Positions 17,059-25,787 of a stretch of 46,838 nucleotides of DNA are shown piece by piece. Each line of letters begins with the position of its first letter. The stretch's first letter is position 1. This DNA comes from Terriglobia bacterium (GTDB lineage: Bacteria; Acidobacteriota; Terriglobia; JAIQFV01): the NCBI GenBank assembly GCA_028716525.1, contig JAQUPQ010000032.1, forward strand, positions 1-46,838. The letters are read 5' to 3'. The position numbers and the translations under genes were made by a program. The notes beneath the pieces were generated by a model. It ran no database searches and was not told the DNA's origin. It saw only the letters and a program-made list of their open reading frames with translations.

Positions 17059-17603
17059 CTGAAAAGATGAGGTCTTGCAAATAATTGCGCCCTGTTGTTA
17101 GGGCTGAGCGTAGTCCGCCGTAAAACGGGCGGACAACCCAGGGCTATGAAGATGTCCCTTGCAGGGACCAAAAAACTGTCGCTTCAAGTGCCTGATTGCA
17201 TTTTCATCCCCTGGGGTGCCCCGATCCATCGGGGCATGAGAAGCTGCCTCGAAAATAGGAGAGGTTTCTGTCGCCACTGCCGGGGCTGGGCGATCTTATG
17301 CGTGCGCAAGACTACCAGAACGATTTTCATGGCCTTGGGTGGCCCGATGCATCGGGCGTACGAGGAGCTGCCTCGAGAATAAGTCGCGCTTTGGCAGCAA
17401 GAGGCCGCGCCCCGCTGCGGTTAAATTCTAAAAGAGCGATTATCGTCGACTTCGATTTACCTCGGCATTTTTGATAGTATTTCGACTAGGCACAGGCCTC
17501 AAGTTGGTGGTCTCGTGAATTGTTGGAGTTGTCGTCTTGATATGAGGCGAGTCAGGAATTTGAGCCGATCGGCTTCATTGGGCTTTTGCACCGCGGGGAG
17601 GAT
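17059..17603. other. Intergenic region, argR to ECF sigma factor
   Basis: About 545 bases. The part 17095-17395 is a dispersed repeat (separate entry). From 17400 to 17603 the DNA is AT-richer and should hold the promoter of the sigma factor gene, but I could not pick a convincing one. A 95-codon plus-strand frame at 17095-17382 is only the repeat being read. Confidence 0.5.
17095..17395. repeat. Dispersed palindromic repeat cluster, locus 1
   Basis: Contains modules that recur, reverse-complemented, at 35640-35880: an ACAACCCAGGGCTAT stretch, TGTCCCTTGCAGGGACCA, a GTGCCCCGATNCATCGGGGCATGAG module and a CCTCGAAAATAGGAGAGG module. Each module has a small internal palindrome (CCCTTGCAGGG, CCCCGAT..ATCGGGG). 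The second half repeats the GATGCATCGGG module in degenerate form. No transposase is linked. Confidence 0.8.
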
Positions 17604-17606
17604 TTG

Positions 17607-18167
17607 GTGGAGGACGATTTAACCATCTTACTGAAGGAATGGAGTGGCGGGAACAAGGCCGCTTTGGACAAGTTATTGCCGGCCGTGTACAGCGAGTTGC
17701 GGCGTTTGGCGGGACACTATTTGCGCCATGAACGTCCCGGTCACACTTTTCAGGCCACCGATCTGGTGCACGAGGCCTACGTTCGGCTGATTGATCAACA
17801 GCGTGTCGATTGGCAGAACCGCGCTCATTTCTATGGAGTGGCGGCTCAAATGATGCGTCGGATCCTGGTGGACCATGCCCGGCGTCATATTTCAGAAAAA
17901 AGGGGCGGGGGACAGCCCCATCTTCGTCTGGATGAGGCCATTGAGGCGCCCAGCAAGTTGCATCGTGAGGTTGTGGCTTTGGACGAAGCGTTGACACGTT
18001 TAGCGGAAATTGATCCCCGCAAGAGCCGCATGGTGGAATTTCGATTTTTTGGGGGCTTGTCGGTCGAGGAAACGGCTGCGGCGTTGGGAATCGCACCCGC
18101 CACTGTCATGCGCGACTGGGCGTTGGCCCGTGCCTGGTTGATGCGGGAAATGGACGCGAAGAATTAG
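17607..18167 (+). CDS. ECF-type RNA polymerase sigma factor (Sigma70_ECF, PF07638-like)
   Basis: About 186 residues from the GTG at 17607, which has GGGGAGG six bases upstream; a TTG at 17586 would place that site inside the gene. Region 2 is seen in ELRRLAGHYLRHERPGHTFQATDLVHEAYVRL with MMRRILVDHARRH. Region 4 is ESRKS-type followed by the helix-turn-helix GLSVEETAAALGIAPATVMRDWALARAWL. This subgroup is common in Acidobacteriota and Planctomycetota and is usually next to a TPR Ser/Thr kinase. Here the neighbour is not a kinase, but a kinase of that type lies at 37618. No anti-sigma gene is adjacent. Target promoters are unknown. Confidence 0.9.
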   Translation: MEDDLTILLKEWSGGNKAALDKLLPAVYSELRRLAGHYLRHERPGHTFQATDLVHEAYVRLIDQQRVDWQNRAHFYGVAAQMMRRILVDHARRHISEKRGGGQPHLRLDEAIEAPSKLHREVVALDEALTRLAEIDPRKSRMVEFRFFGGLSVEETAAALGIAPATVMRDWALARAWLMREMDAKN

Positions 18168-18174
18168 GGTTTAT

Positions 18175-18256
18175 GAAAACAGTGGGGCGCGAGTTGATCG
18201 AAACAAGACACCCGCCGGGAACAACATCTGCACAAAAGATTGAACCCCCTGTTTTC
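18175..18256. terminator. Long-loop inverted repeat between convergent genes
   Basis: GAAAACAG(T)GGGG at 18175-18187 pairs with CCCCCTGTTTTC at 18245-18256, a 12-base stem with one bulge and a loop near 57 bases. It lies between the ends of the sigma factor gene and the DUF900 gene, and its distal arm touches the latter's stop codon. It could act as a bidirectional RNA structure, but it is not a classical terminator. Confidence 0.35.
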
Positions 18257-19700
18257 AGTTGAGTTCGCCCGCTTCCGAGTTTCTGGGCTTGGGCGTAGGG
18301 ACAATCCAGTAGGGAAGTTTATTCAGCCACATGGCCGGCAGAAGGTGGCGCTTGCCGGGGGGAGCTTCTTTCAAAAGAATCTGGCGAATATCGCTGATGA
18401 TGGAATCGCTGGTTCCGTAGTAGAGGTGGCCCAGGAATTCTGTTTTGACTGCGGAGGCATCTACGGTGTCAACGCCGGGAGTAATCAACAGGTATTTGCC
18501 TTCGCCCGCGCGCATGGCGCCGTGCATGATTTGCGAAAGCAGCAGGGCGTTGTCGTTGGCGGAGGCGTACAGCGTGATTCTCCTCGTGATGGGCTCGATC
18601 TCTTTGGCCATCAATTGGAATGTATCGGCGCCGATGTCGGGCGCGGCCAGTATGACCTGGTCGAAGATAGGTTTTTTGGCATCATGATGTTCCGCCGCCA
18701 TCACCTGCAAGGCGGAGAGCAGCGCGCGGTTTCCCAGGCTGTGAGCGATGACATGAATTTTGGCGGCGTGAGTGCGCGCGGCCAATTCTTCCAGGAAGGC
18801 CCGAAGGTGAAAAGCGGTCCACTGAATGGTGTCTTCATCTTCCGTGTAAGCGAGCATCCGATTGCGTGAAGGCCAGCTGTAAAGGATAGGAGCTCCGTCA
18901 AAACCCAAATCGTAAGCGAGTTGGGCGGTATTTCGGGCCGCCTTTTCAAAGCCCACATTGTAGCCATGGATGAACACCATGACCTCCCGCTGGCTGGAGC
19001 GTTCCACCTTGGAATTGAGTTTTTGGTAGAACGTGTCCGTGGGAAGCGCATCAATGCTTTGAAGAACGATATGTTTGTTGGGATCCGGCCTGAATTCCAA
19101 CCGCATAAGTGATGGCGATTCCACTTCTCCCATGCGGTGATCGCGAGGAATACTCACTTCACAGGTGCCCCGTTCCAGCTCTCCCGCTGAGCGCTCGTTG
19201 GCGTACCGCAACTCCACATCCTTGGTGCCGGTGTCTTTCCGATCGGTCGCATAGAATATCTGGACGACTTGATAATTCGGTTTTTCACCTCCGCTCGTTC
19301 CACGAACCGTATATTTTTGCTTTACGGAAGGCGATTCCTCTTTGAGCTGAATCTCGAGCGACAGACCCGGCTTTGTTGCATCGGAAGGAAGTTCAATGGA
19401 TTTTCGCTCGGAAACGAATCCCAGGCGACTGACAACCAATTTGTGGGCACCAGAAGGAAAGGGTTTGCGCAAGAGGATGAAGAGGCCGGTTTCGTCAGTA
19501 ATCCCCACCGTAGCCTCATCCAAAATGACATCGGCATCGGCCACCGATTTGCCGCTGGTGTCCGTTACGACAAGCTTCAATAGATAGGAATTCGGAGGAA
19601 TTTCTTTCTGGGCCCAGCCGGTTTGCAGGCAGAGTGCGCTGAGAGTGATGCTTACAATCACCCCTACGAAAGCACGCTTGCTCCAACCCTCTTCTTTCAT
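18255..19700 (-). CDS. Exported DUF900-type alpha/beta hydrolase with carboxypeptidase-regulatory-like domain
   Basis: About 481 residues. Signal peptide (FVGVIVSITLSALCLQTGWAQ) first. Then a CarboxypepD_reg-like beta sandwich follows (LLKLVVTDTSGKSVADADV ... ITDETGLFILL), and last an esterase/lipase-type domain of the DUF900 family (PF05990). The latter has VMVFIHGYNVGFEKAARN for the oxyanion loop, ILYSWPSR and the nucleophile elbow VIAHSLGNRAL. A catalytic Asp may be in LAAPDIGAD and a His in a later GHLYYG. The ATG at 19700 was chosen because a TATAAT (19725-19730) lies just upstream, inside the longer frame to 19733. Substrate unknown; an ester or lipid in the envelope is plausible. Confidence 0.88.
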   Translation of the reverse strand: MKEEGWSKRAFVGVIVSITLSALCLQTGWAQKEIPPNSYLLKLVVTDTSGKSVADADVILDEATVGITDETGLFILLRKPFPSGAHKLVVSRLGFVSERKSIELPSDATKPGLSLEIQLKEESPSVKQKYTVRGTSGGEKPNYQVVQIFYATDRKDTGTKDVELRYANERSAGELERGTCEVSIPRDHRMGEVESPSLMRLEFRPDPNKHIVLQSIDALPTDTFYQKLNSKVERSSQREVMVFIHGYNVGFEKAARNTAQLAYDLGFDGAPILYSWPSRNRMLAYTEDEDTIQWTAFHLRAFLEELAARTHAAKIHVIAHSLGNRALLSALQVMAAEHHDAKKPIFDQVILAAPDIGADTFQLMAKEIEPITRRITLYASANDNALLLSQIMHGAMRAGEGKYLLITPGVDTVDASAVKTEFLGHLYYGTSDSIISDIRQILLKEAPPGKRHLLPAMWLNKLPYWIVPTPKPRNSEAGELN

Positions 19701-19724
19701 AATCCGATTCTCGCTCGGGACGGC

Positions 19725-19730
19725 ATTATA
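19725..19730 (-). promoter_or_regulatory. -10 element of the DUF900 hydrolase gene
   Basis: A perfect TATAAT on the minus strand about 25 bases before the ATG at 19700. No convincing -35 was found at 16-18 bases. Confidence 0.35.
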
Positions 19731-19828
19731 CACTGGATCCCAGGTCTTCAGGCGGATCTGAAGGTCTTGAGGATCAAGTGACTGAGATGTAGCCGAGCAT
19801 GGCCGCCATGCCGCTCTCGCCGGAGCTG

Positions 19829-19951
19829 ACCAATAACCCTTGGCATTAGTTACAGGTTATTGGTTCCGCCTTACAAGCCCGCGGGCCCATCCTGATTGAG
19901 GCACGAATTCTTTTTCATCTGGGCCGGGGCGCGAACCCGGTGAGCCCCGGC
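19829..19951. other. Two hairpins downstream of the FG-GAP gene
   Basis: GCCGGGGC / GCCCCGGC (19923-19930 and 19944-19951) starts about 50 bases after the FG-GAP stop. ACCAATAACC / GGTTATTGGT (19829-19838 and 19855-19864) lies further on. Neither is followed by a T run on the minus strand. They may stabilise or end the transcript, or be repeat remnants. Confidence 0.4.
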
Positions 19952-20003
19952 TCAACTTTATACGTAGGATTCACTCTCCAACGATCGGTGATTCGAGTTT
20001 GGG

Positions 20004-23000
20004 TTAATACGCCTTCTTTCCCACCCCCAACGGAGATCCGTCATCTCCAAAGAAGTTGAGGGTAAAGTTCGAAGCACCCACGCCGCCGCTCAAGAAAATG
20101 AACTGCGTCTGAAATCCGCCTCCATCGGCAATCTGTGGAAAGATGATGGGGACGGGTGCGGTTTGATTGAAATCGGCAATCGGAAACGTTGTCAGGAGTG
20201 TATCGCCGCGAGTATTAGTCAGCGCCCGCAAGGTCAGAGCCACAAAAGGCGACGAGGAAGAAATATCGAGGACGCCGGTAAAACCGGCCGGCAATCCCGA
20301 AATCAACTGCCCCACGAACGCCGCTGTATGTCCGTTCCCGTTCAGAGCAATCGGCCCCAAACTGGATCCCACTCCCGTCGTTCCGTCCAGTTGAAAGGCG
20401 CCCGCCGCCACGTTAATGGGTGAGGCGCCTGGATTGGCAATGGCCAACCCGGTGTCGTGGCCACCCGACTTGTCGACGTAGATGCGAGCGTGAGTGGTGG
20501 GGGTCGCGGAAGCAATGCCCGACTCCGTGACTTCGATTCCCGCCTGCTTCAAGCTGAACAATCCCGCTCCCACCGGTGACATCGTGCCGGGGTCGGGAAC
20601 AACCTGCACAGAACCGGCGCTGATGTTCACGGGAGAACCATCGGTAGAAAAGATGAAGGCGCCTCCCGCAGGAATGTTGTAAGCGAACGAGGAGGCGGCC
20701 ACACCCGATCCTCCTTGCTGCTTTACCGCCAAGGGAGCACCGGAATCGCCTCGAATCTGCAACACCCCTGTCTCAGTGCTTCCGGAGGTGTTCAGCAACA
20801 CGATGGCGGTTTTGAATCCGCCGCCATCGGCCAGTTGCGGAAAATACACGATGGAATTGTTCAAAGATTTGGTCAAATCCGCGATGGTTGTACTGGTCAG
20901 TAGAGAGTCGCCCCGTTGATTTGCTGTGATGCGCAGGGCCAGGATTGAAAGCGGCTGATCACTGGAAATTTCCAACGTTCCAAATTGTGTGGCGGTTGAA
21001 AAATTAGCCGGCAACACAAAATTCGGTGCGAGGTCGCTCAGCTGGTCAATGAATTTAGCCACGTGAGCATGCGGGGCAATGGTCCCGGTTCCTTGAATGG
21101 GGTTCTGAGCGTTGACATCCCGGAGCGTGTAGGTCACGTGCGCAGTTGTGCCGTTAGGATTCACAACCGCCAAGCCGGTATCGATGGAAAGAGTTCCTGA
21201 ATCCTCCTGATCGGTCTTGCCGCTGACGCCGCTGCGAAAATCGATGAAAATCTTGGCGTCAGTGGTGGGGGGCGATGAGGGGACGCCGGCTTCGCTCTGC
21301 ACGACTCCGTTCACCGAAAAACTGAAGACCGCCGTGCCATAGGGAGGGCTACCGGAGTTGACTGTAACAGTGGCGTCGCCCGCTTTTACTGAGCTGCCAA
21401 TTCCGATGGTGCTGAGAGCATTGGCTCCGCCATTCGAAACCGTTTCGTTTTTGGTGGAAGCTCCCGTGATGAAACGAATGGTGAGGGAATAATCCTGGCT
21501 GCCGCGGCAACTGTTCGTATCCGTGGCCGTGACCGTGATCAAAAACACACCCCCTGTTGTTGAAGTTCCTGACAACACTCCTGAGGAGGACAAGGTTACG
21601 CCCGAGGGCAGGACTCCGAAGGTAAGAGCAAAGGAGTAGGATCCGGAACCGCCGTGGGCGACTAGAGTTTGATTGAGAGAGGTGCCGATGGGGCCTCCAG
21701 AGAGGGTTCCCGGGGTAAGTGAGATTTTCGGGCAGGTCGAGGAATTTTGATTCAGAAGAACGCTGACTCCGTTGTTAAAATCTCCAGATCCGCCCAGGGC
21801 GAGATCGGGTTTGCCGTCGCCGCTGAAGTCCGTGAGGACGAGAGACAAGGAACTGCCTCCGGCTGTCAAATGAACCTCCGGCGCGAAGGTCCCGTCACCG
21901 TTGTTGAGCAAATAGGTAGTGTCCTGGCTGCCGCAACAATGCGCCACGACCAGATCACTTTTCCCGTCGGCATTGAGGTCACCCACGGCCAGCCACTGAG
22001 GTCCTGAATCTGTGGCATACATGACAGGTGACTGAAAGGTCCCATTACCGTTCCCCAAAAGAATGGCGATCTTTGAAGAACCTCCCGGTCCCAAAGTGGT
22101 CACCGCCAAATCGGCCTTTCCATCCCCATTGAAATCGCCCAGGGCCAAAGCGTTCGGGTTTGTACCGACCGCCAGACTCGAAGGCGTTTGGAACGTGCCG
22201 TCGCCATTGCCTAGCAGAATTTTGACGCCGCCGGGATCTGCCCCGGAAACGCCGTTATCAACGACGGCCAGATCGAGTTTTCCATCCTGGTTGAAGTCGC
22301 CAACAACGACGGACTGCGGATGGGTTCCGGCGGCAGAACTCACGGCGGATTGAAATGTTCCATCGCCGTTACCGAGGAGAATCGAAACAGATCCGGGGGT
22401 TGAGCCGTGCGTGGGAAGATCTCCATAATTGGCGACCGCAAGATCCGCCTTTCCATCGCCATTGAAATCGCCCACCGATACGCTCATGGGATTTCTGCCC
22501 GCCGTGAAGTTGGCAGGGTTTAGCAAGGTTCCATCTCCTGCCCCGAGCAGGATCGAAACCGCTCCGCCATCCAACTCGGCCACGGCCACATCGGGTTTTC
22601 CATCACCGTTAAAATCACCAATGGCCTCCGAGGAGGGAGTTGCGGACGGGCTGGAAACCAGGACGCTGATTTTGAAAGGGGTGGCAAATGGATTTCCAAA
22701 GGTCCCATCGCTGTTTCCCAGAAGGGTCGTCACGCTGTTGTCGTGTTGGTTGGCAATCAGCAGGTCCACCGAGCCATCCGTTCGCAGGTCTGCAGACTTG
22801 ACAATGGTGGCATCGGTCCCGGTCGGGAAATAACGCGGTCCGATAAAAGTGCCGTCCCCGTTTCCGAACAAGATGGAGAAATTAAGATTGGAGAGATTGA
22901 GGAGGATGAGGTCCAATTTGCCGTCGCCGTTCAAATCCTGGATGCCCACGAAACTGGGTTGCTGTCCCACGGCATAGGCGATCGGAGGTTGAATCGTGCC

Positions 23001-24107
23001 ATTTCCATTTCCAAGAAAGACCTGCACGTTGTTGGAGAATTTATTGACCACAACGATGTCCAAATTCGCATCGCCATTCAAATCAGCCACGGCAACGTGT
23101 TCCGGGGAATCTCCGGCTGAAAAAATCACAGGGTTATGAAAAGTCCCGTCGCCATTCCCAAGAAAGATGGCGAGACCGCCGCTGCCATCGAAGTTCATTG
23201 TTCCAACCGCCAGATCCAGCTTTCCATCCCCGTTGAGATCGCCGAGGGCAATGCTTTGAGGGAAGGCGTTCACGTGAAAGTTGACCGGGGTTTGAAAGGT
23301 CCCGTCTCCTTTGCCGATCAGAATCGAGAGGCTTCCGCCCCCGCCATCCCCATTGTTGACCGCCACCAGATCTAACTTCCCATCCCCATTGAAATCGCCC
23401 ACGACAGCAGAGGTGGGATTGAACCCGAGGTTGTAACTCACGGCAGACTGGAACGTCCCGTCGCCATTACCCAGGAGGACAGAAAGAGTCCCGTCGCCCC
23501 CATCCATGGGACCGAAGTTCACGACAGCGAGATCGATCTTGCTGTCTCCATTAAAGTCTCCTGCGACAACGGTGAATGGGTTTTGGCCAACCGCATAAGT
23601 ATGAGACAGCGAGATACTGCCCGCGGAAGTTCCCAGATAGATGTTGAGAGATTGAGAGGGTAGGTCAACTTCAGCCATATCGAGCAGGCCGTCCCGATTG
23701 AAATCGGCAGCAGCCCGGGTTCCTGGACTGCAACGAGTCACTTGAGTGCTCCCGGAGTTACACGCAGCAGCAAAGGTCAAGGCTGCCTGCTGGGCTTGAG
23801 GAGAGAGGGTCAATATGGAACTGGGAGAGCCTGAGCCTGAATTGAAATGGCCCGTCTGGAGGAGAACACACGGAGAAGCTGGGCCGCCTCCTGTTAACGG
23901 AAGGATTGCTCCAGTCGAAAAGATCGGGTTGGAGAGAAGGGTACACGTGGATCCCGTCGCCTTCATGATCAGCCCGTTTGAGAAAAACAAGAACACAAGC
24001 AAGGCCGACGTTATCAAACAAACTCGTCGTGCCGGTTTACTGGAGGATATTCTTTCTGGTTTTCGATTCATAGCCTTGATCTCCTTCGATCGTTTTTGCG
24101 AATTCAT
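20004..24107 (-). CDS. Giant exported FG-GAP/VCBS repeat protein
   Basis: 1367 residues from the ATG at 24107, or 1355 from the ATG at 24071. Both have ribosome sites (GGAAGG and AAGGAG), so the start is unsettled. A signal peptide lies around residues 28-50 (VCLITSALLVFLFFSNGLI). Residues ~120-760 hold about 14 integrin-type FG-GAP/VCBS units with GDFNGDGKLDLAV and LLGNGDGTF. The DxDxDG loops bind calcium in this family and the units build one or more beta-propellers. An Ig-like 'putative Ig' stretch (GTSTTGGVFLITVTATDTNS) follows. The last ~480 residues contain at least two copies of a ~220-residue beta-rich unit (DTGLAVVNPNG / DTGLAIANPGAS; FPQLADGGGFKT / FPQIADGGGFQT). Likely surface or secreted, with an adhesion or binding role inferred only. 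Confidence 0.9.
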   Translation of the reverse strand: MNSQKRSKEIKAMNRKPERISSSKPARRVCLITSALLVFLFFSNGLIMKATGSTCTLLSNPIFSTGAILPLTGGGPASPCVLLQTGHFNSGSGSPSSILTLSPQAQQAALTFAAACNSGSTQVTRCSPGTRAAADFNRDGLLDMAEVDLPSQSLNIYLGTSAGSISLSHTYAVGQNPFTVVAGDFNGDSKIDLAVVNFGPMDGGDGTLSVLLGNGDGTFQSAVSYNLGFNPTSAVVGDFNGDGKLDLVAVNNGDGGGGSLSILIGKGDGTFQTPVNFHVNAFPQSIALGDLNGDGKLDLAVGTMNFDGSGGLAIFLGNGDGTFHNPVIFSAGDSPEHVAVADLNGDANLDIVVVNKFSNNVQVFLGNGNGTIQPPIAYAVGQQPSFVGIQDLNGDGKLDLILLNLSNLNFSILFGNGDGTFIGPRYFPTGTDATIVKSADLRTDGSVDLLIANQHDNSVTTLLGNSDGTFGNPFATPFKISVLVSSPSATPSSEAIGDFNGDGKPDVAVAELDGGAVSILLGAGDGTLLNPANFTAGRNPMSVSVGDFNGDGKADLAVANYGDLPTHGSTPGSVSILLGNGDGTFQSAVSSAAGTHPQSVVVGDFNQDGKLDLAVVDNGVSGADPGGVKILLGNGDGTFQTPSSLAVGTNPNALALGDFNGDGKADLAVTTLGPGGSSKIAILLGNGNGTFQSPVMYATDSGPQWLAVGDLNADGKSDLVVAHCCGSQDTTYLLNNGDGTFAPEVHLTAGGSSLSLVLTDFSGDGKPDLALGGSGDFNNGVSVLLNQNSSTCPKISLTPGTLSGGPIGTSLNQTLVAHGGSGSYSFALTFGVLPSGVTLSSSGVLSGTSTTGGVFLITVTATDTNSCRGSQDYSLTIRFITGASTKNETVSNGGANALSTIGIGSSVKAGDATVTVNSGSPPYGTAVFSFSVNGVVQSEAGVPSSPPTTDAKIFIDFRSGVSGKTDQEDSGTLSIDTGLAVVNPNGTTAHVTYTLRDVNAQNPIQGTGTIAPHAHVAKFIDQLSDLAPNFVLPANFSTATQFGTLEISSDQPLSILALRITANQRGDSLLTSTTIADLTKSLNNSIVYFPQLADGGGFKTAIVLLNTSGSTETGVLQIRGDSGAPLAVKQQGGSGVAASSFAYNIPAGGAFIFSTDGSPVNISAGSVQVVPDPGTMSPVGAGLFSLKQAGIEVTESGIASATPTTHARIYVDKSGGHDTGLAIANPGASPINVAAGAFQLDGTTGVGSSLGPIALNGNGHTAAFVGQLISGLPAGFTGVLDISSSSPFVALTLRALTNTRGDTLLTTFPIADFNQTAPVPIIFPQIADGGGFQTQFIFLSGGVGASNFTLNFFGDDGSPLGVGKKAY

Positions 24108-24421
24108 TGCGACCTTCCTTTTCTAATTTCCAAAGAGCGGGATATTCATCTCCCGCAACTCTTGGTAGAGCTTCGTCCATGATCGGGAGCACACTCCGAT
24201 TTTGGTTCTTCGCCCATTTCAAGCTGCACACTTGGAGTGTGCCTTCTCAGCGGATATTGCTCCAAGAAGACGAACCCAGAAGAGACATCCATTAATGGTC
24301 TTCTTGCCTGCGAATCAGCTTGAGTGGAAACCTGTGTGCCGAATGTGGAACAGTGTCTTTATGGCCTCCGAGCTTTAAATCTCGTGGCTAAAATCGCGCA
24401 CCTGTACTTCAGGCAGGCCTT
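24108..24421. other. Intergenic region upstream of the FG-GAP gene
   Basis: 314 bases. It contains a GCGGGA / TCCCGC hairpin (24137-24156) in the likely leader of the FG-GAP gene. A perfect 9-base inverted repeat, GCACACTCC / GGAGTGTGC, sits at 24189-24197 and 24234-24242. No gene, and no classical terminator for the gene ending at 24422. Confidence 0.5.
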
Positions 24422-25081
24422 CTACTTATTTTCGCAATAGGACGCTTCCGAGTTGCTGGGTCCGTAGAAGCTGACCTTGGGACGGCCTTCGGGCAAGTGA
24501 TAGACGGACCGAAAACCGGGCGGCATGGCATCCTTGAGAAATCCGCTGGTAAACGTGATGCGTCCCGAACCGCCTTCATAAACGTAGTTGCCCGTCTTGC
24601 CATCCGAGCCGGTGTATTGGGAGCCGTTCAAGATGGTGAAATTCAAAAACGGACGTGGCTGGCTCCAAGACCAACATTGGTAGTTGCCCAGTGCCACCGC
24701 GCCTGATCCACCACCGCCATTCCTGGCAGCGGCAGTTGTGGGGGTCGGGGCTGCACGATGCGGCGTGGTGGAAGTCCGTGCGGTCGTCTTGGCCGGCGCT
24801 GTGTTTTGAGCGGGTCCGGAGGTCAAGATCTGCGCGGATTTCTCATACGCTTGGGCGGCCTCGCTGAACATGTTGAGCTTGCTGTAGGCTTCACCGAGCA
24901 GGTGGTAGGCCTCGACATTGTTGGGATCGATTCGAACGGCCTGTTGCAATGTCGCGACGGCAGTTTTGTATTGGTGGGCATTGATCTGTTGTTTTCCCCG
25001 CGCCACCAACGAAGTGGAGCTTTGGCAAAATATAGCCATGCTGGCCAGCAACAGGGTTGCTATGATTAAGAGCGCTTTCAT
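24422..25081 (-). CDS. Exported TPR protein with C-terminal beta-rich domain
   Basis: 219 residues. Signal peptide MKALLIIATLLLASMAIFCQ; a Cys near the cleavage point could make it a lipoprotein, but the lipobox (MAIFC) is poor. Two or more TPRs follow (YKTAVATLQQAVRIDPNN, AYHLLGEAYSKLNMFSEAAQAYEKSAQ), then a Thr/Pro/Ala linker. A ~90-residue C-terminal domain comes last (YQCWSWS ... FTILNGSQYTG ... GRITFTSGFL ... YCENK), with two cysteines. I cannot name that domain. The ATG has AAGGAG eight bases upstream. It is the last gene of a closely spaced run that includes the CHAT protease. Confidence 0.82.
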   Translation of the reverse strand: MKALLIIATLLLASMAIFCQSSTSLVARGKQQINAHQYKTAVATLQQAVRIDPNNVEAYHLLGEAYSKLNMFSEAAQAYEKSAQILTSGPAQNTAPAKTTARTSTTPHRAAPTPTTAAARNGGGGSGAVALGNYQCWSWSQPRPFLNFTILNGSQYTGSDGKTGNYVYEGGSGRITFTSGFLKDAMPPGFRSVYHLPEGRPKVSFYGPSNSEASYCENK

Positions 25082-25134
25082 GAATTACTCCTTTGCATGT
25101 TTCGAAATTGCGGAGGCAATACGCCTCCGATAAC

Positions 25135-25725
25135 TCATTGTTTGGGCGGTGGAATGTTGAAACGGTTCAATTGCAAGTGAGGCATATCCGACATTCCACA
25201 ACGCCAATCTCCGAAGGTGGTTCGATAGCAAACGCCCGTTGCTTGGGGCTGATCCGCGGAATTACAGTTCTTGCCGGCATTGTTCAGGGATGCTATGGCA
25301 GTATTGCTTACGCGGAAACACTGGTATTTCGTAAAACTTCCTCGGACGGGATAGAGCGGACTACTCGGATCGATGTCGGGATAATCATCCGAATTGATGT
25401 TGAAGGGTCGGGACTTGCCCACCTCCGTCTTGACATCTTCGATGAGATAGAGTGCACCGCCCGTTTCTCCCTCCGCGCCACAAATAACGTATTGTCTTGC
25501 TTGATCCGCTGAAATAGCCCCGTGGGCCGGCGCCTTCGTGGACTTGCATGTAAAAGGATCGCGCGACCCGTATAGGGCGCCGACCCCCGTCTTCGGCTGC
25601 ATATTATTGGGATCGGCGCTTTCGTTCGACGCCATCCCACCGCACCCGGCGAGAAGCAAGGCTGTGGCGGCCAGCAACAGAAAGAACGAAGTAATTTTCC
25701 CCATCGACCATTTCACGTTTTTCAT
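25135..25725 (-). CDS. Putative lipoprotein of unknown function
   Basis: About 196 residues. The lipobox LLLAGCGG follows a positively charged start and a hydrophobic stretch (ITSFFLLLAATALLLAGC), so the mature protein is probably lipid-anchored. The rest has six to eight cysteines (FTCKS, YVICGAE, YQCFRV, KNCNS, GVCYRTTFGDWRCGM), consistent with disulphides outside the cytoplasm. The ATG at 25725 has AAAGGA nine bases upstream; an ATG at 25731 is possible. No family is recognised. It lies 62 bases behind the PYGQP-rich protein gene and 53 bases before the TPR gene. Confidence 0.8.
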   Translation of the reverse strand: MKNVKWSMGKITSFFLLLAATALLLAGCGGMASNESADPNNMQPKTGVGALYGSRDPFTCKSTKAPAHGAISADQARQYVICGAEGETGGALYLIEDVKTEVGKSRPFNINSDDYPDIDPSSPLYPVRGSFTKYQCFRVSNTAIASLNNAGKNCNSADQPQATGVCYRTTFGDWRCGMSDMPHLQLNRFNIPPPKQ

Positions 25726-25787
25726 TCTCATGTGTCCTTTCTTTGGCAAGGTTGATTGACATTGCCAGGTGATGCCATGGCGGGTTT

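Noticed and set aside
17095-17382. 95-codon plus-strand open frame
   Set aside because: It translates the dispersed repeat; the same DNA at 35640-35880 is read in other frames, and there is no ribosome site.
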